A stretch of DNA of 64,000 nucleotides from Procambarus clarkii (lineage: Eukaryota > Arthropoda > Malacostraca > Decapoda > Cambaridae), in contig NC_091193.1 in the NCBI RefSeq assembly GCF_040958095.1, positions 19,790,722 to 19,854,721 on the forward strand, read 5' to 3'. This document shows, one piece after another, positions 12,240-24,586 of the stretch. Position 1 is the stretch's first letter. Each line of letters opens with the position of its first letter. The notes under the pieces are model-generated. The model was not told the origin of the DNA, made no database searches, and worked only from the letters and a program-made list of their open reading frames with translations. The translations under genes were made by a program, and so were the position numbers.

Positions 12240-12780
12240 TAGCACAAGCTATAGTCTAATACGTAGATTTTAACATATGCAGCAGACAACTAACTGACGG
12301 GAAGAATCTTTTGTTCATTAAAATAAACAATAGTTTATCAAATGTAAATTAATTTTATTTTGTGTGTTTATGTAATTTATGGATAGATAAGGTGTTTTGA
12401 TAATCTTAATTTATGGATTGATTGTAATTAAAGCTGAAAATTAACTAATCATGTTTCATGTCATAGCTGCTAACATGGTTAAGTCGATTATATGTCAAAT
12501 ATTGACATGTAGATAATAATAATTAAGTATTTGACTTATACGTTGTAATCCCTATGGCTCTTCCTTGTGATGAAGAGCTATAAGAGCTATATTTTCTGCC
12601 CTTGCTAAGCAAAGCTTTCCACTGTTAAACCTTCAACTTGGTAAATAAAATGTATAAAAAATCTTGAAGAAATGTGTCGATATATAAATTGATTATGAGC
12701 TCTCTCATCAGTGACTAATTACGAGGATGTGAGGTCTAGCTTTTTATTCTCCGCCTGCTAACCTTGCTGTACCTGTTTCG
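12240..12780. other. No gene or named repeat seen
   Basis: AT-rich spacer following the exon-1 block of copy 2. No ORF, hairpin or tandem repeat that I can support. The same holds for 15310-16070, which is interval DNA of the duplication unit. Confidence 0.5.
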
Positions 12781-14115
12781 TTATTCATTTTTATTTATTT
12801 TTAATTATTTATTTATATATGCAAGAGTTCTTACATTCTTGTATAGCTTAACTATCATGGCGATCAAAATCTACTTCTCTTAGTGCATTCTAATTGTTTC
12901 CTTATATATCTTCGACTCATTTGTGTTTGCAGCTTCCACTTGTGTCCTCTTGTCCTAATTTCTCGTAACTTAAAGCTGTCCTTGCCCACCTTGACTATTT
13001 CCCTGAGTATCTTGTATGTTGTGATCATATTTCATGTTTCATCTGTCCTCCAAGGTTGTGAGGATCAGTTCCTTCAACTTATCTTCATAGCTTAACTATC
13101 TTAGCTCTGGCATTAATCTAGTTGCACTTTTTTAATTTTTGTTTTATGCGTTACAATATATGAGTTCCAGGCCTGTGCCGCTTATTTTAGTATTGGAAGA
13201 ACAAAAGCTGTGTAGATTTCCTTGAAAGCGACCTAGGTCAGGTTTGTAAACGCCATTCTAATATTTGCCTGCGTCCCATATGCTGCTGATGTGACCCTGC
13301 CTATGTGTACCTCTGATGCTAGTATTGGACTTATATCCACTCCCAAATGTTTTTATCTTTCCGATTCCTGCAGTTGCCTTCCATTTATGGTGTATACATA
13401 TATTTTCTCGTCTTCTTCCTCCCCTGTCATCATTACCTTACACTTATTGGAATTTATTACCTTACACTTATTGGAACTGAACTCTAGCAATCATTTGTTT
13501 ACCTGCTCTTGGGGTTTGTCAAAGGCTTCCTGTAACATTCTGCAATTCTCTGTTTTTACATTCTTCTTTCTCCTCACATAGTCTGAAAACATTTACATGT
13601 ATGAGCTCACTCCCTCATGTAGATTATTGACATAAATTTGGAACAGTAGTGATCCACGGACCGATCCGTGGGATACCAAGGATCTCCTCCACTCGTTACA
13701 TTTCTCCAGCTGAGGACGTCACCTGTAACTCTTTGTCTTCTGTCCTTCAGGTACTCTCTTACCCAGTTTAGTGTCTTCCCATTATCCCAGCTTGCTTCTC
13801 CATCTAGTTCACCAGTCCTTTGTGAGGAACGGTATCAAATGGTTTTTGACAGTCTAGGGAAAAAACAATCTATCCAGCTTTATTCTCCCCTTCACACTTT
13901 AGTGTCCTTGTTTTAAAACTCGATCAAGTTTGTCAGACACGACTTTCCCCTTCTAAATTTATGCTGTCTTTTTGTTACCAGTTTATCCTCTCCAGGACCT
14001 TCACTATTCTCAACCTGATTTCTTTCTCCAGCACTTTACACGGAATAATTGTCAATGACATTGGTCTGTAATTCAGTGCCGCCTGTCTGTCTCCTTTCTT
14101 GAATTAAAGGAACGC
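12780..14115 (-). mobile_element. CR1-like LINE remnant, minus strand, broken
   Basis: The reverse complement gives RT pieces in order from 14110 downward: LNYRPMSL-like text near 14060, an RxxIVxxLER region, a WIDCFF...RL region near 13880, LNWVREYLKDRRQR near 13760, then a C-terminal region down to 12880. Many stops and shifts are present. It aligns along its length with 37890-38725. The 12780-12850 tail (ttatttatatatgcaagagt) matches the tail of the SINE at 9337. Confidence 0.75.
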
Positions 14116-14879
14116 ATTGTCTTGGTCCAGAATTTTGGGTCATTTCCGACTTAAGAGTGTTATAATTAAATTGATGATTTGTGGGTTGGCCGCTTACTCT
14201 TCAGCCACGTTATTGTGACTCGTCATGTTTATATTTAAATATCAGGTTATTTAAAATAAATATTTGTGTGAGGCTTGTAAATTGATACCGAATGCTTCAC
14301 TAACGTATTTCGATTGCAAGCAATTGGCAACAGTAAAGATGCAACCTAATCTATTATACACCAAATTCTCCTTCAAATGTTGCTTCTTGTGGTAAGGGTG
14401 TTCACATACGATACCCTGGTTGATTGATTGATGAAGATTAAGCCACCCAAGAGGTGGCACGGGCATGAATAGCCCGTAAGTGGTAGATTTTTGGGAGTGA
14501 ATATGATATTTGGTCGTGAAAGGACCTTTCAAGGGTTCTTTCAAGGGAAAGGAAGGACCATTCTGTGTGCTGTGGTGGCTTTTAATCGTCAGTACATGCT
14601 CTGTGACTGCTACCACGGGGAGGATACTGTTCCCCGACCCGACCATGTTATTAGTCGGAATTTAATTCCGACCAATAACTATTTAATTAATGAGGGGTAA
14701 TTAATTCCAAACTAGAAATTTTCAACTTGTGGATTTCTTTAACTACATTGATTCTAAACCAATAAATAACAATGATTTCCAAACAAAAAATAGTGCAACC
14801 AATGATAATTAGAATGTTCCTCCTTGTGATCAGAGTGAATACCTCTTGATATAGTGTCGATATTAAAATAACTGACATT

Positions 14880-15310
14880 CTTTAGGCTATTTTATAAGAT
14901 AAACTAAAATGGTACGCCTTGTATTGCACAGATTCATCCTAATTTTGTCAAATCAGTTTATCAATACCCGATTAAGCTGCATATACATATATCAACTCAG
15001 GTTGACTACTACAACGATGGAAGATTAGTGTCATTGTACTCATAAATGTAATAGTTAACCCTCTATGATTGTTATAAACCTATCTGTTGAACTATTGTAA
15101 TTAAGTTGATGGAAAGTGTAATATATAGCCATTTAGTAACATACTTGCACGTAAATAAAATTGCCATTGATATTTAACATGGGTTTATTAGTAACATAAC
15201 AACACCCAATTTATCAGGAAATATTTAAATGATTAAATGTTTGGATATATTTTAAATTAGTTTGCAAAAGACATTTGATAGACTCACATCCTTAATTACA
15301 GTATGTTATT
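14880..15310 (+). mobile_element. LINE remnant, paralogue of 7330-8010
   Basis: Homologous to the remnant in copy 1 and at the same relative position, but more decayed. No frame of useful length remains. Confidence 0.6.
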
Positions 15311-17345
15311 CCCGAAAAGAAGTTCTTCAAAGATCTAGGTTGCAAGATCTAGGTTCTTTTTATGTAATAATAGAATGTTAAGTTTATACCACCTATATAA
15401 GACCATTAAAGCAGAGTAATACTTCTATCTGAAGCCATCACAATGTTGAAGACTATTCTATTTAGAAGTGTGCAACGTTAATATACATAATTGTAGGAAA
15501 TTCTAGGTCAATTGAATTTTGCAGAAACATGTGAAATATTGTGGCTTTACTGACCCTATAAATAAGAATATACGCAAACCTCATTTTGCACCACAAAAAT
15601 TGTTCAGACATATATATTGATACTGATGGCATAGCTACCCTAAAACAAATAATACAAGGGGTTATGGGCCAAAAAAATCGATACTCAGTACAGTTGGTTT
15701 AATTGTCGGAAGTTTTTCTTTACAAATATAATAATACCTATTTCGAATGATCTTATAATGTGAACTACACTACACTACACATTTGTTCATTTATAATGTG
15801 AAGTAGCAGACAGTAACATTCTATGTAAATTTATAATTGTGTTAAATACGATTGATGTTTTTTTTTTTAATTTTGTAAGGAATGCGATCGCACAGCTTTA
15901 TGTATGTTCGCTACTGTTTAGCTGGTTTGGATAATATACATGCCTGTTAATTTGTATCACACATATACATATCTTTGTTAATTTAAAGATTCATTTACCA
16001 TGTTCAGAACAAGAATTGATTGAATGATTTTTAAAGATGAATAAATAATTAATATTAACAAATGTACACAGGAAACTGCCCTTGGATGGACGAGGCTGCT
16101 GGTGGGCGACGGTAACCCTAGAAAAAGAACTATTTACCGCTGCTGCCGTGAATTATCCTCTCCAACTTTGTCATTATGGAAGAAATAATGATAAACAGAG
16201 ATTTCATAAAGATCATTGCAGTTAGCCCACGCCAGCCAGTATGACGCAGACGGAGGACTTTCTGGGAATCTGATAAGGTTAATTTCCTGTAACGTAGATA
16301 TGCATGATTTTGGCTCATAGAATAACCTCCCTTTAACATTTAGATATTATTTATGGATATAAGTGTTTAAGTGAGTTTATTACATTAATATCCAATATTA
16401 GTCAGGTATAGAATAGATTGGTAATTGTTTAAATTTCGATCTTTAGTCACCTGAAGCATGGTATTGGATCTAATATTACATTTATATACATATGTGAGAG
16501 TTTCATTTGTGAAGGTGTGATTAGCCGCCCACCTATAGAGTGGGTCTTGTAAGTAGATAGTCTAATTGCAAAAAGTTAATTTAATTTCATATTTATACCT
16601 AATGACCTTTATTTGTCATCCTATCTATATTTTTTAATGCATTTCATATTAAAGCAAAATAACCATAGTACTAGTTACTGTCTTGTAATCATTCGAACGT
16701 CTGGTTTAAAGTAAGTGTACAGTAGGATATAAGTAGTAGGCATCCATCAGTATCAGGAGATTAATGGATGCACCCAGCGATATAAGTAGGTGATATTAAA
16801 ACCGATGCATAATCATTTTGTCTGATTAGAGGAATTATTTGTGTCTGTACCAGAGATAAGACTAATAAGGGAATTTGTAAAGTTACTGAAACAACCGAAC
16901 AGAATCTGGATACAAATTCTTCAATGAATCCTTTCTTAAATACATAGGTACCCTGTATCTTATAATTTGCCTGATATGTAGTCATGACGGCTTGGCATAT
17001 CTCCATATTTCAAATCAAATCATATATCATATATCAAAATCGGGTATATCTCCTGATATTTCCTTTCCGTAAACTTATAATTTGCCTGTATGTTATAGAA
17101 GGGGATTAGCATATAAGATACCTATGAAATTAGGAGACTTTATAATACTGACAAAATGTTTTGCAAAAATAATGACAAATTAATGATTATATATACGGTA
17201 TTGATATTACCATCTCAGATTCCTGCTACCTCTCGTATGACTGAAGGGGATTCCTGCTACCTCTCGTATGGCTCCTACCTGGAGCTGATAAATATTAGCT
17301 CCAGGTAGGAGCGGAGAAACCTTGTGAGGCAACACCCACCTCGCC

Positions 17346-20300
17346 TCACTCCTGGAGATATTGTTTTATGCAGCAATCGAACTTTCCTTCGCTGTTCATA
17401 CAGAAGTCTTCACATTCCGTCTTCTTGCCTTTCTTGTCTTCGCCCCCGTTCTTTTTCTCCGAGTCTTTGCCTTCGTCCGTTTTCTCAGAGTCTGTGCCCT
17501 CGTCCGTTGTCTTCGAGCTCTCGCCTTCGTCCGTTGTCTTCGAGCTCTCGTCTTCGTCCGTTGTCTTCGAGCTCTCGCCTTCGTCCGTTTTCTTCGAGCT
17601 CTCGCCTTCGTCCGTTTTCTTCGAGCTCTCGCCTTCGTCCGTTTTCTTCGAGCTCTCGCCTTCGTCCCCTTTCTTCGAGCTCTCGCCTTCGTCCCCTTTC
17701 TTCGAGCTCTCGCCTTCGTCCCCTTTCTTCGAGCTCTCGCCTTCGTCCCCTTTCTTCGAGCTCTCGCCTTCGTCCCCTTTCTTCGAGCTCTCGCCTTCGT
17801 CCCCTTTCTTCGAGCTCTCGCCTTCGTCCCCTTTCTTCGAGCTCTCGCCTTCGTCCCCTTTCTTCGAGCTCTCGCCTTTGTCCCCTTTTTTCGAGCTCTC
17901 GCCTTCGTCCCCTTTCTTCGAGCTCTCGCCTTCGTCCCCTTTCTTCGAGTTATCAGCCTCGTCTTTGTTAGTTGATTTATTTGAAACGGAATTCTCTGAT
18001 CTGTACCAATTGTAATTATATAATTAATATTTTTATTATTTTATAAGCCATATCAATTGAGACATTTTATAAATTTCTCTCTCTTGATATTGCCAATTTC
18101 CCCATTCATAAGTTATCTATGTTATAGCGCACCTTGCTCTGTAGACTCAATCTTTTATCACTCACACTTAACAATTTTATGATTGATTTCTGTCGCCATA
18201 CTCATTCATGAGGTCCTGGATACCTAGAGCTGTTCATTGTCGCTTATCTAACTCAATAAGCTCATTCTTAAGCTTAATGCTTCAACTTTCATCCTTTTGA
18301 GTCTAATGGAAATGTTTTTTTGAACATGCATAGCAGCCCATCTCCCGTAATGGGTTTTATGTCACACCTTTTGGGAGTGTTTCCCGGCTCTCCACGACCT
18401 GGCCCGGCAGGATTAACCTTCGCATTGTACCTCCCACTTGAGGTTATCTTGAGTTGATTTCGGGGCTTTTTTTTTTTTTAGTGTCCCCGCGACCCGGTCC
18501 TCGACCAGGCCTTCACCCCCAGGAAGCAGCCCGTGACAGCTAACTAACTCCCAGGTACCTATTTACTGCTAGGTAACAGGGGGCATAAGGTGAAAGAAAC
18601 TCTGCCCATCGTTTCTCGCTGGCGCCCGGGATCGAACCCGGGACCACAGGATCACAAGTCCAGTGTGCTGTCCGCTCGGCCGACCAGCTCCCACTACACA
18701 GTCTCACTCATCACAATGCCATACTGTAGTAGGAGGCAGAGTGTGCTTCTGTATCTTCTCTGCCGTCTCTTGTCAACATTACTGCACTGGCTCAAGGGGA
18801 GGGGGGTAGAAATAGCCTAAGCTACTCTATCCCTTTGAGATGTATTTATTGCTTATCTCAATAAACATACTTGAACTGACTCAAGATTCTCTCCTTCGCC
18901 CGTCTCCTTCCACTATTTGCCTCGTGGCAACCTGTCTTCCTAATAGAAAGTCTCATTTCGACGCACACTCTACCCAAGGCCAAAAGTCGTTGTACTAGAA
19001 AATGGTTGCGGCTCGTGAAATTGACGTACTGTCCCGTTTTCTGTTTTAGACTCTCTGGTTGGTTAGGATGAGGGTACTTTAGTACGATAGTTTCTTGACG
19101 TTGGGAAACCTTAGGAGGAAGGGCTGCGTCCCATACCAGCCCATTTCTCGAACGTTCCCAGCGTCAAGAAACTATCGTATTAAAATGCCATATCTTAACC
19201 TCATACCGTTCTTGCGAACATTTCCAACGACAAGAATCTGCCGTATTAAAAAGCCTTATCTTACAGCCCGTCCTCCTAACGTTTCCCAACGTCAAGAAAA
19301 CGGTAAATTTAAAGAGTCCTTTCCTATCCTACCAGAGGACCCAAAACAGAAAACGGGACGTTGTCAATTTTGCGAGTGTCTACCATACACCCTTCTATGG
19401 GCTAGCGTGTTATAAGCCATATAAATAGTGTTATAAGCCATATAAATAATGTGTAATAACACGAATAATGTTTTCGCCGCACTCCTATAGCAGCCGTTAC
19501 TTGGAACTCGAAATTGAAATTGAAATAAGTTTATTGAGGTAAAATACACACAAAGGGATGAGGTAGCTCAAGCTATCCTCACCCCGTTCAGTACATCGTG
19601 TTAATACATACATATACACACATCACAAACAATAAACATATTACCAAACATTCTGAGAGATAAACATCTACATTTCCTACGGAACTCGAAGGTTCAGGCA
19701 ATTCAGTACATCATTTTTGTGACGTGACAACTCTGGAGGACGGGCTGTAGAATGAGTCAAATTCACAAAGTTAGCATGAGCGCTAAATTCAAACAGGCAT
19801 TAGTATGAACGACAAATGTAAACAATTGTTAGTATGAGCGTCAAATTCAAACAATCGTTAGCGTAAGTACTAAATTCATACCTCCAGACGAATATGATAA
19901 GTGTCTTATCAACATCAAATATAGTTATCATTGCAACGTAATTGTTGCTTACTGCTAGTAAAGATAAATTAGAAAAATATGCCCAGTTTTTGCAGAAATT
20001 TTATTTTGAAATGCAAATCACCTTAGAAAAAAAATTACTTTTATGAAAGCGTGAAGGAGCTTTCTATAAATATTAAATTAATCAAGTATTTTCCATAGAA
20101 ACAAAAAAGGCACAAATTTGTATAAACTAGTTAGTTTTAGTTTAGTTAATTTATTATGCACCCCATTCCCATCTTGTGGGCGGTAGTGGAAAGGGTTACA
20201 GAGGCACATAATAGGCTCAGGAACTGAACCCCACAATTCATGTAGCTAAGGAAGTAAATTAGTAATGGTGGAAGTTGAAATATACGACAGGACCCACCGG

Positions 20301-21940
20301 GCAAGGCTCTCCAGTGCTATAACAACAGCAGCTCGCATCATCAACAGCCTAAGCCATCTGGACGTCATACTAAACAATAATTCAAAAACAAATCCACTCA
20401 TGAGTAACACCAAGTCTCGTTGTACTTTAAAAGTTCAGTGAACGGCTTGTGCGCTTGACCTTCCCTCTCGTTCTCTTACCTCACCCTACCGTCGCAATAC
20501 GAAATACTGCTTGTAAAATGTAAGCGTAGAGATGTAACCTACTTCTTGGTGTGCACACAGTTAACATTTTAGCTCTGGACTTGAGAATTAACAGTTTTGA
20601 AACTTTGATCCTTAATGACCCAGCCGGTCGAAGCCTAACACCTAATATAATGCCGATAGAAATATATTTGAGAGTTGCTAGCAGGTGGTCGGATACAAGG
20701 GTTTCTTACCTTTTAGAACGGCCAAATTGATATGCACTCCTTTCATCTCTAGAGGCTGATGACTTGCGGTTTAAAAAATCGTCTATCTCTTCGTAGACAG
20801 ACTTCGCGTCATCGGTGACGTTCTTAGTGTAGCTAACCACGTCTTCAATGGATTTCCTGACGGGTGGGTCGTTGGGCCTTGAGCGAGCGTCTGCCAGCAC
20901 CACCACCAGCCCGAACACAAACTCTGTGCATAAATACTTAAGCTGTATTAGTTTTGTTCAACGTGTGTTTAATTATGCTTAAAGCGGAAAGAAATATCCT
21001 GAAGTTTCTTTACACTATTTCAGGACTGAACAAACTTCAAAACTGGGGAGATTGTACCCACCTCTGACTCTGACTACTCCCCAGTCTCGTGCTAAACTAT
21101 GTTTCCTATTAAATTTCGAACAAGAATTTGTCGAAGAGGCTGTAGCGTCAGCAATGTATGGCTTTGTGTTTATAATGAATAGTGTACACATATCTAAAAC
21201 AATTTAATTTGCGATGACATTTAAATATTACATGAAACCCAGTCTATTACAGCCTGACATAGTAGGTGAATGTATAACCCAGTCTATTACGGCCTCACAT
21301 AGTAGGTCTACGAATAACACTGTAAATTACAGCCAAATAGTAAGCTTATGTATAACCCAGTCTATTACAGCCTAACTTGGTGCGCTTATGTAAATCCCAA
21401 TTTCAGCTAACATTGTAGGTTTATAAATAAATATTACAACCTAACATAGTAAGCTCATGTATAAACTAATGTATTACTACCTAACATACTAAGCCATGTA
21501 TAAAATAGTGTATGTCAGGCTACATAATAAGCCATGTATAACCTAGTATATGTCAGGCTACATAGTATAACTCCATATTTATAACAGTTTAATTACCTTA
21601 ACATATTTTTAATATACCAGTTATTACAGACCGTTGTGGGAACTTGCAATTAGATCACAATTAATTAATTAAATTAAAATCCTAATTTATTATTTAAGAC
21701 GTGTACTTGAGTGAGTAAAAATCCGCATTTTACAATAGAAAATACTAAATGAGTGAACATATTTGTACTCAGCCACCATATTGGTATATTAGGCAAAAAG
21801 AGCCTAAGACAATGACTAACACTTGGGAAGGATGTGAGGACGAAGGTAAGGAACGGGGCCCGACACTTGGACCATCGGGAATTTAACACAGATGCAGCGC
21901 TGTTATAGTGACCGGTGGAGGGAGACTTACTTAATAACAT
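17346..21940 (-). CDS. Secreted crustin-like cysteine-motif peptide with 9-residue repeats (copy 3)
   Basis: Minus-strand exons: 1, 21931-21940; 2, 20710-20923; 3, 17346-18000 (stop TGA at 17346-17348). The lengths sum to 879 nt, or 292 residues, with phases identical to copy 2. The signal peptide is MLLKFVFGLVVVLADA. Exon 2 ends FGRSKR, a furin-type R-x-K-R site at the exon junction. Exon 3 starts SENSVSNKSTNKDEADNS and runs into about 17 units of EGESSKKGD or close variants. It then reads GGEDKKGKKTE and ends CEDFCMNSEGKFDCC plus IKQYLQE. The repeat unit bears no resemblance to that of copy 1, although the flanking exons are clearly paralogous. No WAP domain follows. The second intron of about 2.7 kb holds a SINE and inverted-repeat elements. 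Role unknown; secretion and processing are well supported by motif. Confidence 0.75.
17455..17950 (-). repeat. 27-bp minisatellite, about 17 units, coding
   Basis: The 27-bp unit (minus-strand sense EGESSKKGD) lies inside exon 3 of copy 3. Purity is high in the middle and units at the 3' coding end are degenerate, suggesting growth from the centre or the 5' side. Confidence 0.9.
18425..18700 (-). mobile_element. tRNA-derived SINE, minus strand
   Basis: Reverse complement shows a B-box (cgggttcgatcccgg), a body matching the SINE at 9337 (tttctttcacctt, acctgggagttag), and an A-run at the 3' end (the t-run near 18466). It lies in the second intron of the copy-3 gene. Confidence 0.85.
19020..19760. 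mobile_element. Inverted-repeat DNA elements, with an embedded retroelement tail
   Basis: The stretch carries several MITE-like ends (acagcccgtcctcctaac, ggaggacgggctg) and pieces related to 22996-23367 and 27730-27850. A tail block at 19505-19690 (aataagtttattgaggtaaa, then ctaccctc-type text) recurs in opposite sense at 23395-23570. No transposase frame seen. Confidence 0.5.
20150..20245 (-). mobile_element. Retroelement 3' tail, same family as 6255
   Basis: Begins ttattatgcaccccattc and continues to a gttacagaggcacataat block. It lies in the second intron of copy 3. Confidence 0.55.
21220..21575. repeat. Degenerate tandem repeat of about 40 bp
   Basis: About nine poorly conserved units containing tataacccagtctattaca and cctaacatagtaggc. 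It lies in the first intron of the copy-3 gene and is absent from copies 1 and 2. Confidence 0.6.
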
Positions 21941-22995
21941 GATAAAAGTTGGCAGTTGTGGGTTCAGTGCCGTTGGTGGGGTCCGTGATGGTTGTTATTG
22001 GAGTTGGTGGCGGAGGTGTGGGCAGGTTGATGCCACGATGATGGGTTGAGCAAGACTGAACCCCACCCAGGTTTACGCTCTTCAACACCCCTCCCGCCCT
22101 GCCTCTAACGCAAACACTAATTCTGCCATTAGAATCAAGTACATTATTATCAGAGTTATTTTCTTGTGGAAATTGTACTTGACGCTAATGGAGGAATGCT
22201 TACGATCGTAGAGAATAAAGCTGCCCGCAACACTCAAACACCCCTAATATTTCTCAACCCATCCTCCAGCACAAGCTATAGACTAATACGTAGATTTTTA
22301 ATGCCAGAAGTTTGACATGTGAAGCAGACAACTAATTGACGGGATGAATCTTCTATTTGTATCTATAAAAGATAAAATCTTTGTCCAAGGTTGGAGGCCA
22401 AACGCTTGGGGCTGTAATCCATTCGGGGATTATAATTCAAGTACAGATATAGTACATAGTACAGAGAAAATCTGTACTTTACATGTTCGTTTTAAACCTG
22501 ATGACCCTTTGTTATGATGATGGGCTATATTTTCTGACCTTGCTGAGTAATGCCTCTCAAAGTCCCACCTTCAACTTGGTAAACGTGCAAGGAATTGTAA
22601 AGTAATGATAGACAGAATATAGGAGCTGCAAGCACTTTGCCCCAAGAGTGTACTACTTATTTGTTGTGTTTACTATATTAATCTGCAATGTAAAATGTGA
22701 TTCTCGTACTGTGATTTGTGGATTTGTACTGACTGGATTTGTGCGTCCCTTGAAAGACTTGAAGAAGTAGAGGTTAGAAATAGCCTAAGCTACTCCCTTT
22801 AAGATGTATTTTAGTCTCAATAAACGCACTTAAACTTGAAAGTAATGAGCAAAAATTGTAAAGTTATTGGTGATTTTCTATTTAAATATCACGTTATGGA
22901 AAAGTTCATTGTTAGGGTGTTGTTAATTGGTGGCTCGGTGCCGTGTTATGGCAACACGGCCTTGGCAGGTTGCATCAAGGGTCCCTCCCTGCACC

Positions 22996-23367
22996 TGGGG
23001 TACCCCGTCCTCTTAAACAATGGCCAGTAACAATGTTTACGGTATTCCTGCCGACAATCCAATTGTCTATGAAAAAAATACACCACTCACAATTATTGGA
23101 AATGAAACAAAAAATTAAAATTGGGATTTTTTTCCAAAACAGTATGTTAAGGGTCCTCTGGTAGGTTAGGAGGGCAGAAATTCTCCTAAAGTTTCAAAAC
23201 GTCATGAAAAGCGTTAATTGAAAGTTTCCTCTCCTAACCTTTCCGAGTATGCCAGAGGACTCAAACAGGACAGTACATCACTTGCATGAGCCGATTTCAT
23301 TTCATATTATGTCCATTTTGGCTATAGCGCGCTTACCAGCGAAAAGCGACGTTATTTTTAAGAGGAC
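22996..23367. mobile_element. MITE-like element with CCCGTCCTCTTA ends
   Basis: The left end cccgtcctcttaa and right end ttaagaggacggg are perfect inverted repeats about 370 bp apart. Inside is a second palindromic pair, tcctctggtaggttaggag against ctcctaacctttccgag. No frame suggestive of a transposase. Relatives lie at 19.0-19.75 kb and 27.73 kb. Confidence 0.65.
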
Positions 23368-23789
23368 GGGTTGTGGAGTGAGACTTGCGCCAGTAGGAAA
23401 TGTATATGTTTATCTCTCAGAATGTTTGGTAATACGTTTATTGTTTGTGATGTGTGTCTATGTATGTATTAACACGATGTACTGAACGGGGTGAGAATAG
23501 CTTGAGCTACCTCATCCCTTTGTGTGTATTTTACCTCAATAAACTTATTTCAATTTTAATTTCAACTTGCGCCAGTTAACATGTGTAAGTGTGAGAGCTG
23601 TTCCCTGTATTTTTTTTTTTGTAATGTTTGTATTATTTTTTTCCTTGTTAGGCTCCGGGAACAGACTATCAAAACTTTCGTTACAGTTCCATACTTCACC
23701 AGTGCCTTTGTATTATTGTTCAACCACCACTTATTGGTAAGATTTACAGCCATACTTATTATTTATATATATAGTCAGCTATGTAGTAT

Positions 23790-24110
23790 CACATAGTTTT
23801 TCAGATTGATTTAGTTGTTTTCAGAATGATCTAGTTTTTTCATATTGTCTTAGTGATTTTCAGAGAGATTTAGTTGTTTTCAGACTGTCTTGGTGGTTTT
23901 CAGAGTGTCTTAGTTGTTTTCAAAGTGACTTTGTTGTTTTCAAAGTGACTCGTTTTCAAAGTGACAGTTTTTCTCAGAGTGAGTGACTTAATTTTTCAGA
24001 GAGACTTAGTTTATCAGAGTGTCTTAGCTGTTTTCAGAGTGTCTTAGCTGTTGACAGAATGTTTTAGCTGTTTTCAGAGTGTCCTAGTTGTTTTCAGCAA
24101 ACTGTGACAT
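23790..24110. repeat. Degenerate tandem repeat of about 20 bp
   Basis: About 14 units of the type ttagttgttttcagagtgtc with many substitutions and small indels. No coding sense. Confidence 0.7.
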
Positions 24111-24586
24111 CTAAGGTTTCATTTCGATACAAGATTACAAGATTTTCCCATCTAGGTTATCGATACGTCAATCTCCATTTTAGCTTTTGACTCGTGATGC
24201 AGGTATATTTAAGACATTTCTAATATGATAAGAGTCCTCAACCTTACCTCTCTTAGTGAATTTCAATCATCGTACCACTTTGTTTCTAAGATCACACTGA
24301 TGTAATTTTCGGATAAGAGCATTTATACAATATAATGTATCTACACTTAATTCAACCATTTACGTTTCCTCAGTCTATCTTTACTATGAGAAGCATTATT
24401 CGCTACTTCCACATAACAGAAGTAGATGTTTGTTGTGCTTTTTTGGAAGCAATCTATGCTGTATTGCTAACTTCTCAATGTTATCTTTATAATGTATTTT
24501 TCCTCAAAGGCCTTATGTTCCCACACCTAACATTGTAATTATTTCACTACTAAGTGCATCATTTTCTTACACTCCAAATCATAAAT

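Larger units (their letters stand above)
1..22350. repeat. Tandem duplication of a gene-bearing unit (about 2.8 copies)
   Basis: Three segments align in the same order and orientation. Shared anchors are: a block at 22-110, 8140-8225 and 16165-16260; the cysteine exon at 1098-2226, 10333-10498 and 17346-18000; the propeptide exon at 2562-2748, 11277-11493 and 20710-20923; and the exon-1 block at about 3560-3960, 11690-12230 and 21790-22330. A degraded LINE remnant at about 7330-8000 recurs at about 14880-15310, just before the next unit (a shared block starts at about 8041 and 16078). The unit therefore includes intergenic DNA, which points to unequal crossing-over rather than retroposition. 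Copy 1 is cut by the window start. Copies 2 and 3 look closer to each other than to copy 1. Junctions are not resolved to the base. Later insertions make the copies differ in length. Confidence 0.85.
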
